Source of the DNA: Metabacillus lacus
Lineage (GTDB): Bacteria; Bacillota; Bacilli; Bacillales; Bacillaceae
Assembly: GCF_009674805.1 (NCBI RefSeq)
Contig: NZ_WKKI01000004.1
Coordinates: 106,656 to 170,655 of the forward strand
DNA length: 64,000 bases
Reading direction: 5' to 3'
How positions within the stretch are numbered: the first letter of the stretch is position 1; each line of letters starts with the position of its first letter. Positions 27,798-37,100 of the stretch are shown piece by piece. Made by a program: the position numbers and the translations under genes. The notes under the pieces are model-generated. The model was not told the origin of the DNA. It did no database searches and was given only the letters and a program-made list of their open reading frames with translations.

Positions 27798-29368
27798 TAC
27801 AGTACCCCTGCCCTTCCCAATCCCTGCTGATCTAAACTGTTGATGCTTTGAATGATTTGTTTTCCCCGCCATGCTTCTTCGTCAGCAAACGGAAAGTCGG
27901 TTCTAAAGTGAGCTCCCCTGCTTTCTGTCCTTTGCAGTGCTGATCGTGATACAAGATAGCCTGAAATTAACATGTGATAAACAGCAGTCTGTTCACTTGT
28001 GAATTCCTTCACATTAAATCGCCAAAAATTCTTTTGATTTGTATAGCCTTGAAACCAACCAACTGCTTTCAGCAGTCCAGCTTCGTTTCTCTGTATTCCA
28101 ACATACCTGGCCATCATTTCTTGAATTTCCTTTTGTGAAGGAAGCTGAGGAGTATCAATGGGAAGCTTCTGCTCTTTTTTTACTGCTCTGCAATAGCCCT
28201 GTCCAGGAGTCTTAACAATATGATTTGCAATGCTTCTGGCAAACGCGAGTCCTTCCAGCAGAGAATTGCTGGCTAGCCTGTTTGCCCCATGAACACCAGT
28301 ACATGCCGCTTCACCCGCTGCATATAATGCTGCTACACTAGTTCTGCCGTTCAAATCTGTTGAAATTCCTCCCATAGCAAAATGCATACCGGGAGCAACT
28401 GGAAGAAGTCCTTTTTCCAAGGAAATTGAATGCTGTTCACATAAATTTGTAATAGTAGGAAAACGTTCACGGAAATTTTTCACAGTACTGATATTAAGAA
28501 AAATAGATTTACCGCTCTCCATTTGCTGAAAAATTGCTCTGCTAACAACATCTCTGGGAGCAAGATCTTGAAATGGGTGAACTCCTTCCATGATTCTTCT
28601 TCCGTTTTCATCTACTAAAAATGCCCCTTCTCCTCTAACTGCCTCTGAAATCAATCCTTTGGTTTCACCATTGATATACAGCATTGTTGGATGAAACTGA
28701 ACAAATTCCAAATCTGCCAGTTCTGCACCTGCTTTGTAAGCCATAGCAAGTCCGTCACCCGTTAACGAAGGACAATTGGACGTTTGCGAATAGAGGCTGC
28801 CAAAACCGCCAGTTGCAATAATTGTTGCCTCTGCATAACGGTATTTCATATTACCGTCTCTGTCCCTGACTGTCGCTCCGGAGCAATACCCTCTGTCAAC
28901 GATCAGTTCTACCGCAGTCTCGTCCTCAATAAATGAAACCTTTTCTTTTAATTTCTTCAGAAAAAATTCTATCAGTTTTTTCCCGGTTGCGTCTCCTCCG
29001 GCATGGAGAATTCGGTTACATCCGTGAGCGCCCTCTTTTCCAAGCAGGACCCTCCCTCTCTCATCTCTATCGAAATTCATTCCCGCCTCTATTAATGCTT
29101 TCACTTCACAGAGGCCTTCTTTAATTAAATGTTCAACCGCTTTGCTGCTGTTATGAAAACATCCTGCTTCCATCGTGTCTTTATAATGCGCCTTCCAGCT
29201 GTCTTCAGAAGATATTGGTACAGCAATGCCGCCCTGTGCCATAACTGAATTGCTGTCTTTTAGGCTCTTCTTTGTGATGATTGTCACATTCTTATGCATA
29301 TGTGTATGATAAGCAATGGCTAAAGCTGCAAGGCCGCTGCCTATGATCAAAATATCAGATTGAGGCAT
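27797..29368 (-). CDS. nadB: L-aspartate oxidase
   Basis: FAD enzyme that oxidises aspartate to iminoaspartate, the first step of de novo NAD synthesis. About 523 residues. Two adjacent ATGs exist; the second (29368) has better spacing from GGAGGG. The FAD-binding GSGLAALAIAY (about 9-19), NSVMAQGGIAV, HGCNRILHAGGDATG, VAPGMHFAMGGI and GANRLASNSLLEGL are family signatures. It heads the nadBCA operon and is divergent from nifS; a palindromic candidate operator lies just upstream. Confidence 0.97.
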   Translation of the reverse strand: MPQSDILIIGSGLAALAIAYHTHMHKNVTIITKKSLKDSNSVMAQGGIAVPISSEDSWKAHYKDTMEAGCFHNSSKAVEHLIKEGLCEVKALIEAGMNFDRDERGRVLLGKEGAHGCNRILHAGGDATGKKLIEFFLKKLKEKVSFIEDETAVELIVDRGYCSGATVRDRDGNMKYRYAEATIIATGGFGSLYSQTSNCPSLTGDGLAMAYKAGAELADLEFVQFHPTMLYINGETKGLISEAVRGEGAFLVDENGRRIMEGVHPFQDLAPRDVVSRAIFQQMESGKSIFLNISTVKNFRERFPTITNLCEQHSISLEKGLLPVAPGMHFAMGGISTDLNGRTSVAALYAAGEAACTGVHGANRLASNSLLEGLAFARSIANHIVKTPGQGYCRAVKKEQKLPIDTPQLPSQKEIQEMMARYVGIQRNEAGLLKAVGWFQGYTNQKNFWRFNVKEFTSEQTAVYHMLISGYLVSRSALQRTESRGAHFRTDFPFADEEAWRGKQIIQSINSLDQQGLGRAGVL

Positions 29369-29390
29369 CATAACCCTCCATTTGTTTTAC

Positions 29391-29406
29391 AGCTGTCTTG
29401 ACACCT
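29391..29406. promoter_or_regulatory. Candidate NiaR operator between nadB and nifS
   Basis: AGCTGTC-TT-GACACCT is an inverted repeat with one mismatch, 22 bases before nadB. It overlaps the -35 box of nifS and the expected 5' end of nadB. NiaR (YrxA) in B. subtilis represses exactly this divergent pair in response to nicotinic acid. Confidence 0.55.
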
Positions 29407-29427
29407 ATATTTACACAAATTTAAAAT
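29398..29427 (+). promoter_or_regulatory. Sigma-A promoter of nifS-niaR
   Basis: TTGACA (29398-29403), 18-base spacer, TAAAAT (29422-29427). The -35 box forms part of the palindromic candidate operator. Confidence 0.65.
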
Positions 29428-29471
29428 AAAAACAAGAGTTTTTTATTTTCCTGATACCGAGAAAGGCAGAG

Positions 29472-30623
29472 ATGATATTGATCTATTTAGATTACGCAGC
29501 AACCACTCCCATGAGTCAAAAAGCCATAGATGTATACAGCAGTACTGCACAAAATATGTTCGCTAACAGCGCAAGCCTTCATGATCTTGGAGAGCAGTCA
29601 AGCCGTCTGTTGTCTTCGTGCCGAAGCATACTTGCCGGCCTGATTAAAGGAAGGGCTGAGGGAATTTATTTTACCGGCGGAGGAAGTGAGGCGAATGTTC
29701 TAGCCATTGGGTCTTTGCTGAATGCTTCCGACTCAAGAAAAAAACATATTATCTCCTCCCGCCTGGAGCATGCATCTATTCTTAGTTATTTAAAAAAACT
29801 AGAATATGAAGGATATATGGTCACCTATTTGAATCCGGAAGCAGATGGCAGAATAGCTATCAGCACAATAAGAGAAGCTTTAACAGAAGAAACTGTCCTG
29901 GCTACAATTCAACATGCCAACTCTGAACTTGGTGTGATTCAGGATATCAAAGAAATCGGCAGGGTTCTGAAGGAAAACGGAGTTCTTTTTCATAGTGATT
30001 GTGTGCAGACTTACTGCAAAATCCCGATTGATATGAGAAACTGGAACGTAGATGCAATTTCTTTTTCCAGCCATAAAGTGTACGGACCAAAAGGAACAGG
30101 CGCCGTTTATATTTCACCTGGTGTTTACTGGAAACCACTTCTTCCTGATACAACCCATGAATCTGGATTCAGGGCAGGAACAGTTGACCTTCCTGCCATT
30201 GCAGCGTTTACTCAGGCGTCAGTGGATACCTGCAGCGAAATGGAAGAGCAGCTAAAAAAGGCGCAGAAACTAAGGGAATACCTTATCCAAGAGGTGCAGG
30301 AGGAAAAACTGCCGCTGATTTTGCTGAATGCCGAAGATCCTTCTTTTCAGCTGCCATATATATTTGCCCTTATGCTGGAAGGATACGAAGGGCAGTACGT
30401 TCTGCTGCACTGCAATTCACGCCATCTTGCCATTTCGACCGGAACTGCATGTCAGGCCGGCATGCTTGATCCTTCGAAAGCAATTACCGCAATTGGTATT
30501 TCAGCCGACAGGGCGCTTCAATACTTTCGGGTATCGATTGGAAAACAAACATCAAAAGAAGACTTACAACATCTTCTTACTGCGCTTAAAAATATAGATG
30601 AAAAGGAGCTGCAGCATGACTGA
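29472..30623 (+). CDS. nifS: NifS-type cysteine desulfurase of the NAD pathway
   Basis: PLP enzyme releasing sulfur from cysteine, in Bacillus dedicated to the NadA iron-sulfur cluster. 383 residues. YLDYAATTPMS at the start, TGGGSEANVLAIGS, the PLP lysine in SFSSHKVYGPKGTGA, and the active-site cysteine in STGTACQAGM are present. ATG 29472 follows GAAAGG; a TTG two codons later would also fit. It is divergent from nadB and overlaps niaR. Confidence 0.94.
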   Translation: MILIYLDYAATTPMSQKAIDVYSSTAQNMFANSASLHDLGEQSSRLLSSCRSILAGLIKGRAEGIYFTGGGSEANVLAIGSLLNASDSRKKHIISSRLEHASILSYLKKLEYEGYMVTYLNPEADGRIAISTIREALTEETVLATIQHANSELGVIQDIKEIGRVLKENGVLFHSDCVQTYCKIPIDMRNWNVDAISFSSHKVYGPKGTGAVYISPGVYWKPLLPDTTHESGFRAGTVDLPAIAAFTQASVDTCSEMEEQLKKAQKLREYLIQEVQEEKLPLILLNAEDPSFQLPYIFALMLEGYEGQYVLLHCNSRHLAISTGTACQAGMLDPSKAITAIGISADRALQYFRVSIGKQTSKEDLQHLLTALKNIDEKELQHD

Positions 30624-31158
30624 AGAAAAACTGCCAGGAGCCCAGAGGAGAAACCTGCTTCTTAACTGGCTGAAAACAGCTGAAAATCCAATGAAAGGAA
30701 GTGAACTTGCCAGGCGCACCAATGTTAGCAGGCAGGTCATCGTCCAGGACATTTCCTTGCTGAAAGCACTGAATGAACCTATTATTGCCACCAGCCAGGG
30801 TTATATTTACCACTCTAAGGAGACTCCTCCCATTCAGCAGCATGAAAAGCTCGTTGCATGCAGGCACTCCCCTCAGCAAACCGTTGACGAGCTTTATTTA
30901 ATTGTTGATTTTGGGGTGCTGGTGAAAGATGTGATCATAGAACACCCTGTTTACGGTGACTTAACAGCCTCGATCATGGTCAGCAACAGAAGAGAAGTAG
31001 ATGAATTTATGGAAAAAATTCGAGCATCCAAGGCATCGTATCTTTCCCAGCTGACCGACGGCCTTCACCTTCATACACTTGCAGCTGATACACCTGAAAA
31101 GCTGCAGCAGGTGAAGAAAGCACTTCAGGCGGCTGGCTACCTCGCGCAGGAAGATTGA
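30616..31158 (+). CDS. niaR: NAD biosynthesis transcriptional repressor NiaR
   Basis: DNA-binding repressor (YrxA) that shuts down nad genes when nicotinic acid is available. 180 residues from ATG 30616, with AAAGGAGCTGCAGC upstream and an 8-base overlap with the nifS end; an ATG at 30598 is less likely. The winged helix (residues 12-65, RRNLLLNWL, GSELARRTNVSRQVIVQDISLLK) is followed by the 3H domain with its metal-binding histidines (VDFGVLVKDVIIEHPVYGDLTA and DGLHLHTL). It probably represses nadB and its own operon through the 29391 site. Confidence 0.94.
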   Translation: MTEEKLPGAQRRNLLLNWLKTAENPMKGSELARRTNVSRQVIVQDISLLKALNEPIIATSQGYIYHSKETPPIQQHEKLVACRHSPQQTVDELYLIVDFGVLVKDVIIEHPVYGDLTASIMVSNRREVDEFMEKIRASKASYLSQLTDGLHLHTLAADTPEKLQQVKKALQAAGYLAQED

Positions 31159-31203
31159 AGAATTGAAGCTGTAGGTCTTGCTGACAGGGCCGAACGGAGA
31201 ATG

Positions 31204-31239
31204 AAAAAACGCTCAGAAATGAAATTCTGAGCGTTTTTT
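31204..31239 (+). terminator. Terminator after niaR
   Basis: AAAAAACGCTCAGAA and TTCTGAGCGTTTTTT, a perfect 15-base inverted repeat with a 6-base loop. Confidence 0.95.
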
Positions 31240-31315
31240 GCAGGGAAGAAATGCTGCACATGAGGTTGAAGGGTCTGGCAATGGTTTCTATCAGCTGAAT
31301 AACGGAATTTCTCCT

Positions 31316-31335
31316 GCTATCTTAGATAAGATAGC
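31316..31335. other. Near-perfect palindrome in the niaR-pheA gap
   Basis: GCTATCTTA-GA-TAAGATAGC, 9-base arms with a 2-base centre. It could bind a regulator or belong to the small repeats beside it. Confidence 0.4.
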
Positions 31336-31362
31336 TATTTCTCTCCCCCTAACCTGCAGATG

Positions 31363-31401
31363 TGTTCTACTATCTGGGGAATTTCTTGAAATAGCAGAAC
31401 A
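31363..31401. repeat. Small inverted-repeat element, copy 1
   Basis: TGTTCTACTAT at one end and ATAGCAGAACA at the other (one mismatch). The centre is CTGGGGAATTTCTTGAA. It is repeated 70 bases further on. Confidence 0.6.
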
Positions 31402-31432
31402 AAGACGCCCCGTTTGTTATACAGCATCGCTT

Positions 31433-31471
31433 TGTTCTACTATCTGGGCATTTTCTTGAAGTAGTAGAACA
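31433..31471. repeat. Small inverted-repeat element, copy 2
   Basis: TGTTCTACTAT...GTAGTAGAACA with centre CTGGGCATTTTCTTGAA, the same length as copy 1. The intervening 31 bases hold no gene. Confidence 0.6.
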
Positions 31472-31522
31472 AACAGCACCGTTTTGAAAGCCTCTTGTTG
31501 AACCTTCCACTTTAAACATACC

Positions 31523-31558
31523 AAAAACTCCCCTTCAGTTTAACTATCTGAAAGGGAG
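31523..31558 (-). terminator. Terminator after pheA
   Basis: Minus strand CTCCCTTTCAG-loop-CTGAAGGGGAG with one G-U pair, followed by TTTTT. Confidence 0.85.
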
Positions 31559-31635
31559 CTCGTTCTTACTTCAACTGCTTATCACAAGCAGCTTGCTTCA
31601 TATTTTTCAACTCTTAAACAACGTGTAATTCTCTT

Positions 31636-32487
31636 TTATTTTAGGATATACGCATGATAAGAACCCAATACCTTCACTTCACACCCCAAAGCCTGTATTT
31701 CAGAAATTGCGCCTGGTATGAGAACTTCATCAAGCTCCATTTCCACATCTATCATAAAAAAATAGTTTCCAAGGCCTGTTTTCATTGGACGCGATTCAAT
31801 TTTAGACAAATTCAGCTTTCTCCATGAAAAGGCTGAGAGTACCTGATGAAGGGCTCCTGACTGGTCGGATGGCAGCATGACCATTAACGTGGTCTTCGGG
31901 GTTCCTTGCAGCGGTTGCCGCGGCAGCTCAATTTCTCCCGGAGCCAAAACAGCGAACCTTGTATGATTATAATGATAGTCATGAATATCCTGCTTCACAA
32001 TAGAAAGACCGTATTCAGCTGCAGCCAAATCATTTGCAATCACTGCACTTTTTTCCTGGGGATGCTGGCTGATATACTGAGCAGCTGCTCCGGTAGAAGC
32101 AGCATATTCAAACCGCGCATTTTTAAAATGTGAATGTAAAAATTTATGACACTGAGCAATCGCATGAGAGTGAGAGAGTATACAGTCCACTTTACTCCAG
32201 CTATCTACATGCTCCGGGTGGACCATCAAATGCTGGCGGATAGGAAAAACTATTTCTCCTACAATGGTGAGAGGGCGCTCGTGCACCAAATAGTCAACTG
32301 TTAAATTCACTGAACCTTCCAGTGCATTTTCGAGCGGCACGACTGCCGCTTCTATCTCTCCTGAGGCAGCTGCATCCATGCAATGCGGAATTGTTGCATA
32401 TGCTAAAGCATCAGCGCTTTCCCCGAAAAATGTGTCAACTGCCAAATGTGTAAATGTTGCCCTTGGTCCCAAATAGCCGACTCTCAT
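31636..32487 (-). CDS. pheA: Prephenate dehydratase
   Basis: Converts prephenate to phenylpyruvate in phenylalanine synthesis. 283 residues from ATG 32487 (MRVGYLGPRATFTHLA); two earlier in-frame ATGs are closer to or upstream of the ribosome site GGGGG. The PDT domain covers 2-178, with VPLENALEGSV and NHTRFAVLA; the ACT domain covers about 195-270, with the regulatory ESRP segment (KIESRPMKTGLGNYFF). No chorismate mutase is fused. It is 10 bases after pheB. Confidence 0.96.
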   Translation of the reverse strand: MRVGYLGPRATFTHLAVDTFFGESADALAYATIPHCMDAAASGEIEAAVVPLENALEGSVNLTVDYLVHERPLTIVGEIVFPIRQHLMVHPEHVDSWSKVDCILSHSHAIAQCHKFLHSHFKNARFEYAASTGAAAQYISQHPQEKSAVIANDLAAAEYGLSIVKQDIHDYHYNHTRFAVLAPGEIELPRQPLQGTPKTTLMVMLPSDQSGALHQVLSAFSWRKLNLSKIESRPMKTGLGNYFFMIDVEMELDEVLIPGAISEIQALGCEVKVLGSYHAYILK

Positions 32488-32497
32488 CATATTCCCC

Positions 32498-32941
32498 CTA
32501 TGCACCTGAGCCCAGTATTTCTACTTTTTCTACAAATTCAAGGCGCTTCAGCTTGCTCAGCAGCAGATTAATCTCTTCTACCATTCCGTTCGTGCTTAAG
32601 GAGAGCGTAACATTTGCCCTGCCCTGAAGAGGAATCGTCTGGTGGATCGTGAGCACATTGCAGCCTGCACCGGCAACAACGCTTAACAAATGCGAGAGAG
32701 TTCCGGACCGGTCTTCCAGATGAAAAAACAACGTAATGATTTTCTCTTTTACCATTGTATGAAATGGAAAAACAGCATCACGATACTTATAAAAAGCACT
32801 GCGGCTTAAATCAACCCTGTTTACTGCGTCTGCAACGGAATCGGCTTTGCCGCGTTCAATCATCTTTTTCACTTCAAGCGTTTTTTTCATCGCTTCCGGC
32901 AGTACGTCTTCCCTCACCAGGTAAAAAGTTTCTTCCTTCAT
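32498..32941 (-). CDS. pheB: PheB ACT-domain protein
   Basis: 147 residues, matching B. subtilis PheB in length and sequence ([43 protein letters not shown]). The N-terminal half looks like a small helix-turn-helix unit, the C-terminal half is an ACT domain ([21 protein letters not shown]). It was once called a chorismate mutase, but no catalytic site is visible and a regulatory role is more likely. It is cotranscribed with pheA and lies downstream of obg. Confidence 0.94.
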   Translation of the reverse strand: MKEETFYLVREDVLPEAMKKTLEVKKMIERGKADSVADAVNRVDLSRSAFYKYRDAVFPFHTMVKEKIITLFFHLEDRSGTLSHLLSVVAGAGCNVLTIHQTIPLQGRANVTLSLSTNGMVEEINLLLSKLKRLEFVEKVEILGSGA

Positions 32942-33010
32942 AGTATGCTTCCCCGCTTTTAGTCATCAATTTCGTTTCCTGCCGGCCGAAGCCGGTCCGG
33001 TCTCTTATGT

Positions 33011-33038
33011 AAAAAGGGGAGAGCAGCTGCTCTCCTTG
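33011..33038 (-). terminator. Terminator beyond the obg repeat array
   Basis: GGAGAGCAGCTGCTCTCC is a perfect 18-base palindrome followed on the minus strand by CCTTTTT. It lies between the obg repeat array and pheB, so the array is inside the obg transcript. Confidence 0.7.
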
Positions 33039-33070
33039 CAAAAGACGATACATTAGCTAGCTTACAACGG

Positions 33071-33157
33071 AGTCTGACACGACGTCGGACAGTCATGCGT
33101 TGCCATAGGACGTGGCGCCCTTGGCATGACTTCCTTTCAAGCCGGTTCCGCTTTTCG
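33071..33157 (-). repeat. Partial structured repeat with module, array 2
   Basis: Only the module and the CCGCTTTTCG end of a unit. The module has TCTGAC/GTCGGA, AGTCATGC/GCATGACT and GCCAT/GTGGC pairs, like those at 3424-3490 and 33639-33708. Confidence 0.75.
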
Positions 33158-33161
33158 TTAT

Positions 33162-33285
33162 TTTCCAGCTCCATCGGCTAGGCCTTCGAGGTCATAAGTC
33201 ATCTTGATCAAGAGGTCAAAGTGCGACCTCCTGCCCAAACTGCCTTATGCTTGTCAGGCCTGAGCAAGCCGATTCCGCTTTTCGT
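33162..33285 (-). repeat. Structured interspersed repeat, array 2 unit A
   Basis: Minus-strand unit with the same invariant blocks as array 1. The central hairpin is AGGTC/GACCT, the outer arms CTTGCTCAGGCC/GGCCTAG. It is almost identical to unit B, with a 127-base period. Confidence 0.85.
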
Positions 33286-33288
33286 TAT

Positions 33289-33412
33289 TGTCCAGCTCCA
33301 TCGGCTAGGCCTTCGAGGTCATAAGTCATCTTGATCAAGAGGTCAAAGTGCGACCTCCTGCCCAAACTGCCTTATGCTTGTCAGGCCTGAGCAAGCCGAT
33401 TCCACTTTTCGT
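33289..33412 (-). repeat. Structured interspersed repeat, array 2 unit B
   Basis: A tandem copy of unit A with very few differences (for example ccactttt against ccgctttt), showing a recent duplication. Confidence 0.85.
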
Positions 33413-33415
33413 TAT

Positions 33416-33540
33416 TGTCCAGCTCCAGGCGCCAGCCCCTCGAGGTCATAAGCCAATCCGGCCTGAAGGTTAAAGAACAACCTACATTCCGGCTCGTCTT
33501 ATGCTTGTCGGGGCTGTGCGGGCGCCTTCCGCTTTTCGGG
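33416..33540 (-). repeat. Structured interspersed repeat, array 2 unit C
   Basis: Same frame, but the central hairpin arms read GTAGGTT/AACCTTC on the minus strand and the outer arms GGCGCC/GGCGCC. Confidence 0.83.
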
Positions 33541-33541
33541 T

Positions 33542-33727
33542 TGTCCAGCTCCGGCAGCTAGGCTCTCGAGGTCATAAGCCAATCATCTTAAAAAGGCAAA
33601 GAGCGCCTTTTAAAGATGCTCGTCTTATGCTTGTCGAAGTCCGACACGACGTCGGATAGTCATGCGTTGCCACAGGACGTGGCGCCCTTAGCATGACTTC
33701 CTTTACGGGCGCCTTCCGCTTTTCGGT
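33542..33727 (-). repeat. Structured interspersed repeat, array 2 unit D (with module)
   Basis: The central hairpin is AAAAGGC/GCCTTTT. It carries the extra two-hairpin module at 33639-33708, in the same arm as in array 1 copy 2. Confidence 0.83.
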
Positions 33728-33729
33728 CT

Positions 33730-33854
33730 TGTCCAGCTCCATCGGCTAGGCCCTCGAGGTCATAAGCCATCTTGGTCAAGAGGTCAAAGAGCGACCTCCT
33801 GCCCAAGCTGTCTTATGCTTGTCAGGCCTGAGCAAGCCGATTCCGCTTTTCGGG
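33730..33854 (-). repeat. Structured interspersed repeat, array 2 unit E, adjoining the obg stop
   Basis: The unit starts (minus strand) with CCCGAAAAGCGG immediately after the obg TAA at 33855-33857. Central hairpin AGGTC/GACCT as in units A and B. Confidence 0.85.
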
Positions 33855-35165
<1,311 letters not shown>

Positions 35166-35172
35166 TCAATAA

Positions 35173-35718
35173 TTATGATGAAATTGTCACCATGGCAGTC
35201 ATTTCATGTGAAGCTACATTATACTGTTCAACAGCAAGCCTTGTTTTCAGCTCTGCTGAAAAAAAGCCTTTTAACTTCTCTTCCCCGTTTATTATTCCGT
35301 TAAAATCAAAAAAGAAACGAGGAAGCCCGCCAGACATTTCAACGGTTATACATAAATGATTCTCAGCACATCGGTCAACAGCTTCATCCAGCAGGTTCAG
35401 TAAACCGCTTGTCCATTTTGTCAGCACATCATCGTGCCTGGAAGCATCTCCGGAATCATCCAGAATTTCATACTCCAGTGTAAAATGGTGGTTTTCCCAG
35501 TTAAAGGTCATTAATAAACCTGCAAAGTTATTCATTTTCATATTGCAAAGCCTGGATTCATTTTGAGCTTCAGCCACAATCTCCTCGATAATCGCTTCCA
35601 CCCTGTCATATCTATTCAGTGACATATTTCCTTTTATAATTTGCAGTCTGTTCATCCAGTCATGACGGGAGTGGGTTAAAATTTCAACAACATCCCAAAT
35701 TTTTTCATTACTTTTCAT
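35173..35718 (-). CDS. spo0B: Sporulation initiation phosphotransferase Spo0B
   Basis: Passes phosphate from Spo0F to Spo0A in the phosphorelay. 181 residues. The phospho-accepting histidine is H19 in THSRHDWMNRLQIIKGN, in the helical dimerisation hairpin (5-60); the rest is a degenerate kinase-like ATPase fold (LLNLLDEAVDRCAENHLCITVEM). ATG 35718 follows GGGAGTGCC. It heads the spo0B-obg operon, with an extended -10 promoter about 70 bases upstream. Confidence 0.93.
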   Translation of the reverse strand: MKSNEKIWDVVEILTHSRHDWMNRLQIIKGNMSLNRYDRVEAIIEEIVAEAQNESRLCNMKMNNFAGLLMTFNWENHHFTLEYEILDDSGDASRHDDVLTKWTSGLLNLLDEAVDRCAENHLCITVEMSGGLPRFFFDFNGIINGEEKLKGFFSAELKTRLAVEQYNVASHEMTAMVTISS

Positions 35719-35786
35719 ATTGGCACTCCCAACTGTCTGTTATCTATACGAGGAGCTGTAATTGACATTATTCTCATCTAATGAAA

Positions 35787-35795
35787 ATTATAACA
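35787..35795 (-). promoter_or_regulatory. Extended -10 promoter of spo0B-obg
   Basis: Minus strand TGTTATAAT (TG-N-TATAAT). No good -35 hexamer is seen at 17 bases (TTCTTT). Confidence 0.5.
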
Positions 35796-35948
35796 AAGCA
35801 GCAACCTGAAAAGAAGGCGAAATCATAAAAAAGCCTTTAACCCCCTGTCTTTTCAAACAGAAACAGCGAAGGAGAACCCTGGTACTCCCGCTCTCAGCGG
35901 TGATTTTTCATCGCAATTCCAATAAAGAAATACAATCTTCCAAACATG

Positions 35949-35979
35949 AAAAAACTCCAGCCTGAAAGGCTGGAGTTTT
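35949..35979 (-). terminator. Terminator of the rplU-prp-rpmA operon
   Basis: AAAACTCCAGCC and GGCTGGAGTTTT, a perfect 12-base stem with T following; just after the rpmA stop. Confidence 0.93.
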
Positions 35980-35984
35980 CCATC

Positions 35985-36637
<653 letters not shown>

Positions 36638-36645
36638 CGGCTGCC

Positions 36646-36954
36646 TTACGCGTTGATAGCGTCAATGACAACTTTTGTATAAGGCTGACGATGACCTTGC
36701 TTTCTGCGGTAGTTTTTCTTTGCCTTATATTTGAAGACAACGATTTTCTTCGCGCGGCCATGCTTTTCAACTTTAGCAGTAACAGTAGCTCCTTCTACAG
36801 TCGGGCTTCCAACTTGAGCGTTGTCGCCGCCTACGAAAAGAACCTTGTCGAAAGTAACTGTGTCACCTTCCAAAGCACCTAGTTTTTCAACATAGATTGC
36901 TTGACCTGCTTCAACTTTAATTTGTTTTCCACCAGTTTCAATAATAGCGTACAT
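36646..36954 (-). CDS. rplU: 50S ribosomal protein L21
   Basis: Early-assembly ribosomal protein binding 23S rRNA. 102 residues from ATG 36954 ([18 protein letters not shown]) behind AGGAGGTGCAAAG; the frame is open up to 37098 across the leader, but that part is not coding. The [21 protein letters not shown] tail is diagnostic. First gene of rplU-prp-rpmA, behind a structured leader. Confidence 0.98.
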   Translation of the reverse strand: MYAIIETGGKQIKVEAGQAIYVEKLGALEGDTVTFDKVLFVGGDNAQVGSPTVEGATVTAKVEKHGRAKKIVVFKYKAKKNYRRKQGHRQPYTKVVIDAINA

Positions 36955-36961
36955 TCTTTGC

Positions 36962-37063
36962 ACCTCCTGTTTAACTAAGACTCGCCTGATGCAGGTGAGG
37001 AAACACTTCCTGCTTATAACCTGAATCTGAGCGGTTGTAGCTATGGTGCTACAAACCATAACA
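36962..37063 (-). ncRNA. L21 leader RNA
   Basis: The 5' untranslated leader of rplU has several pairing segments: GTAGCACCATAGCTAC, AGCAGGAAGTG with CACCTGC, and CAGGTTATA. Bacilli carry a known autoregulatory L21 leader at this place. I assign it by position and structure, without a covariance search. Confidence 0.65.
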
Positions 37064-37069
37064 TTAAAC

Positions 37070-37098
37070 ATATTATCAAAAATCCATAAAGCAGTCAA
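37070..37098 (-). promoter_or_regulatory. Sigma-A promoter of rplU-prp-rpmA
   Basis: Minus strand TTGACT (37093-37098), 17-base spacer, TAATAT (37070-37075). It starts three bases after the rng stop. Confidence 0.8.
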
Positions 37099-37100
37099 TG

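Noticed and set aside
32498..32941. PheB as a chorismate mutase
   Set aside because: Old label; only an ACT domain and a small helical part are visible, with no mutase active-site pattern.
33071..33854. Array 2 as a CRISPR array
   Set aside because: Units are about 125 bases with palindromic internal structure, no constant-length spacers and no cas genes nearby.
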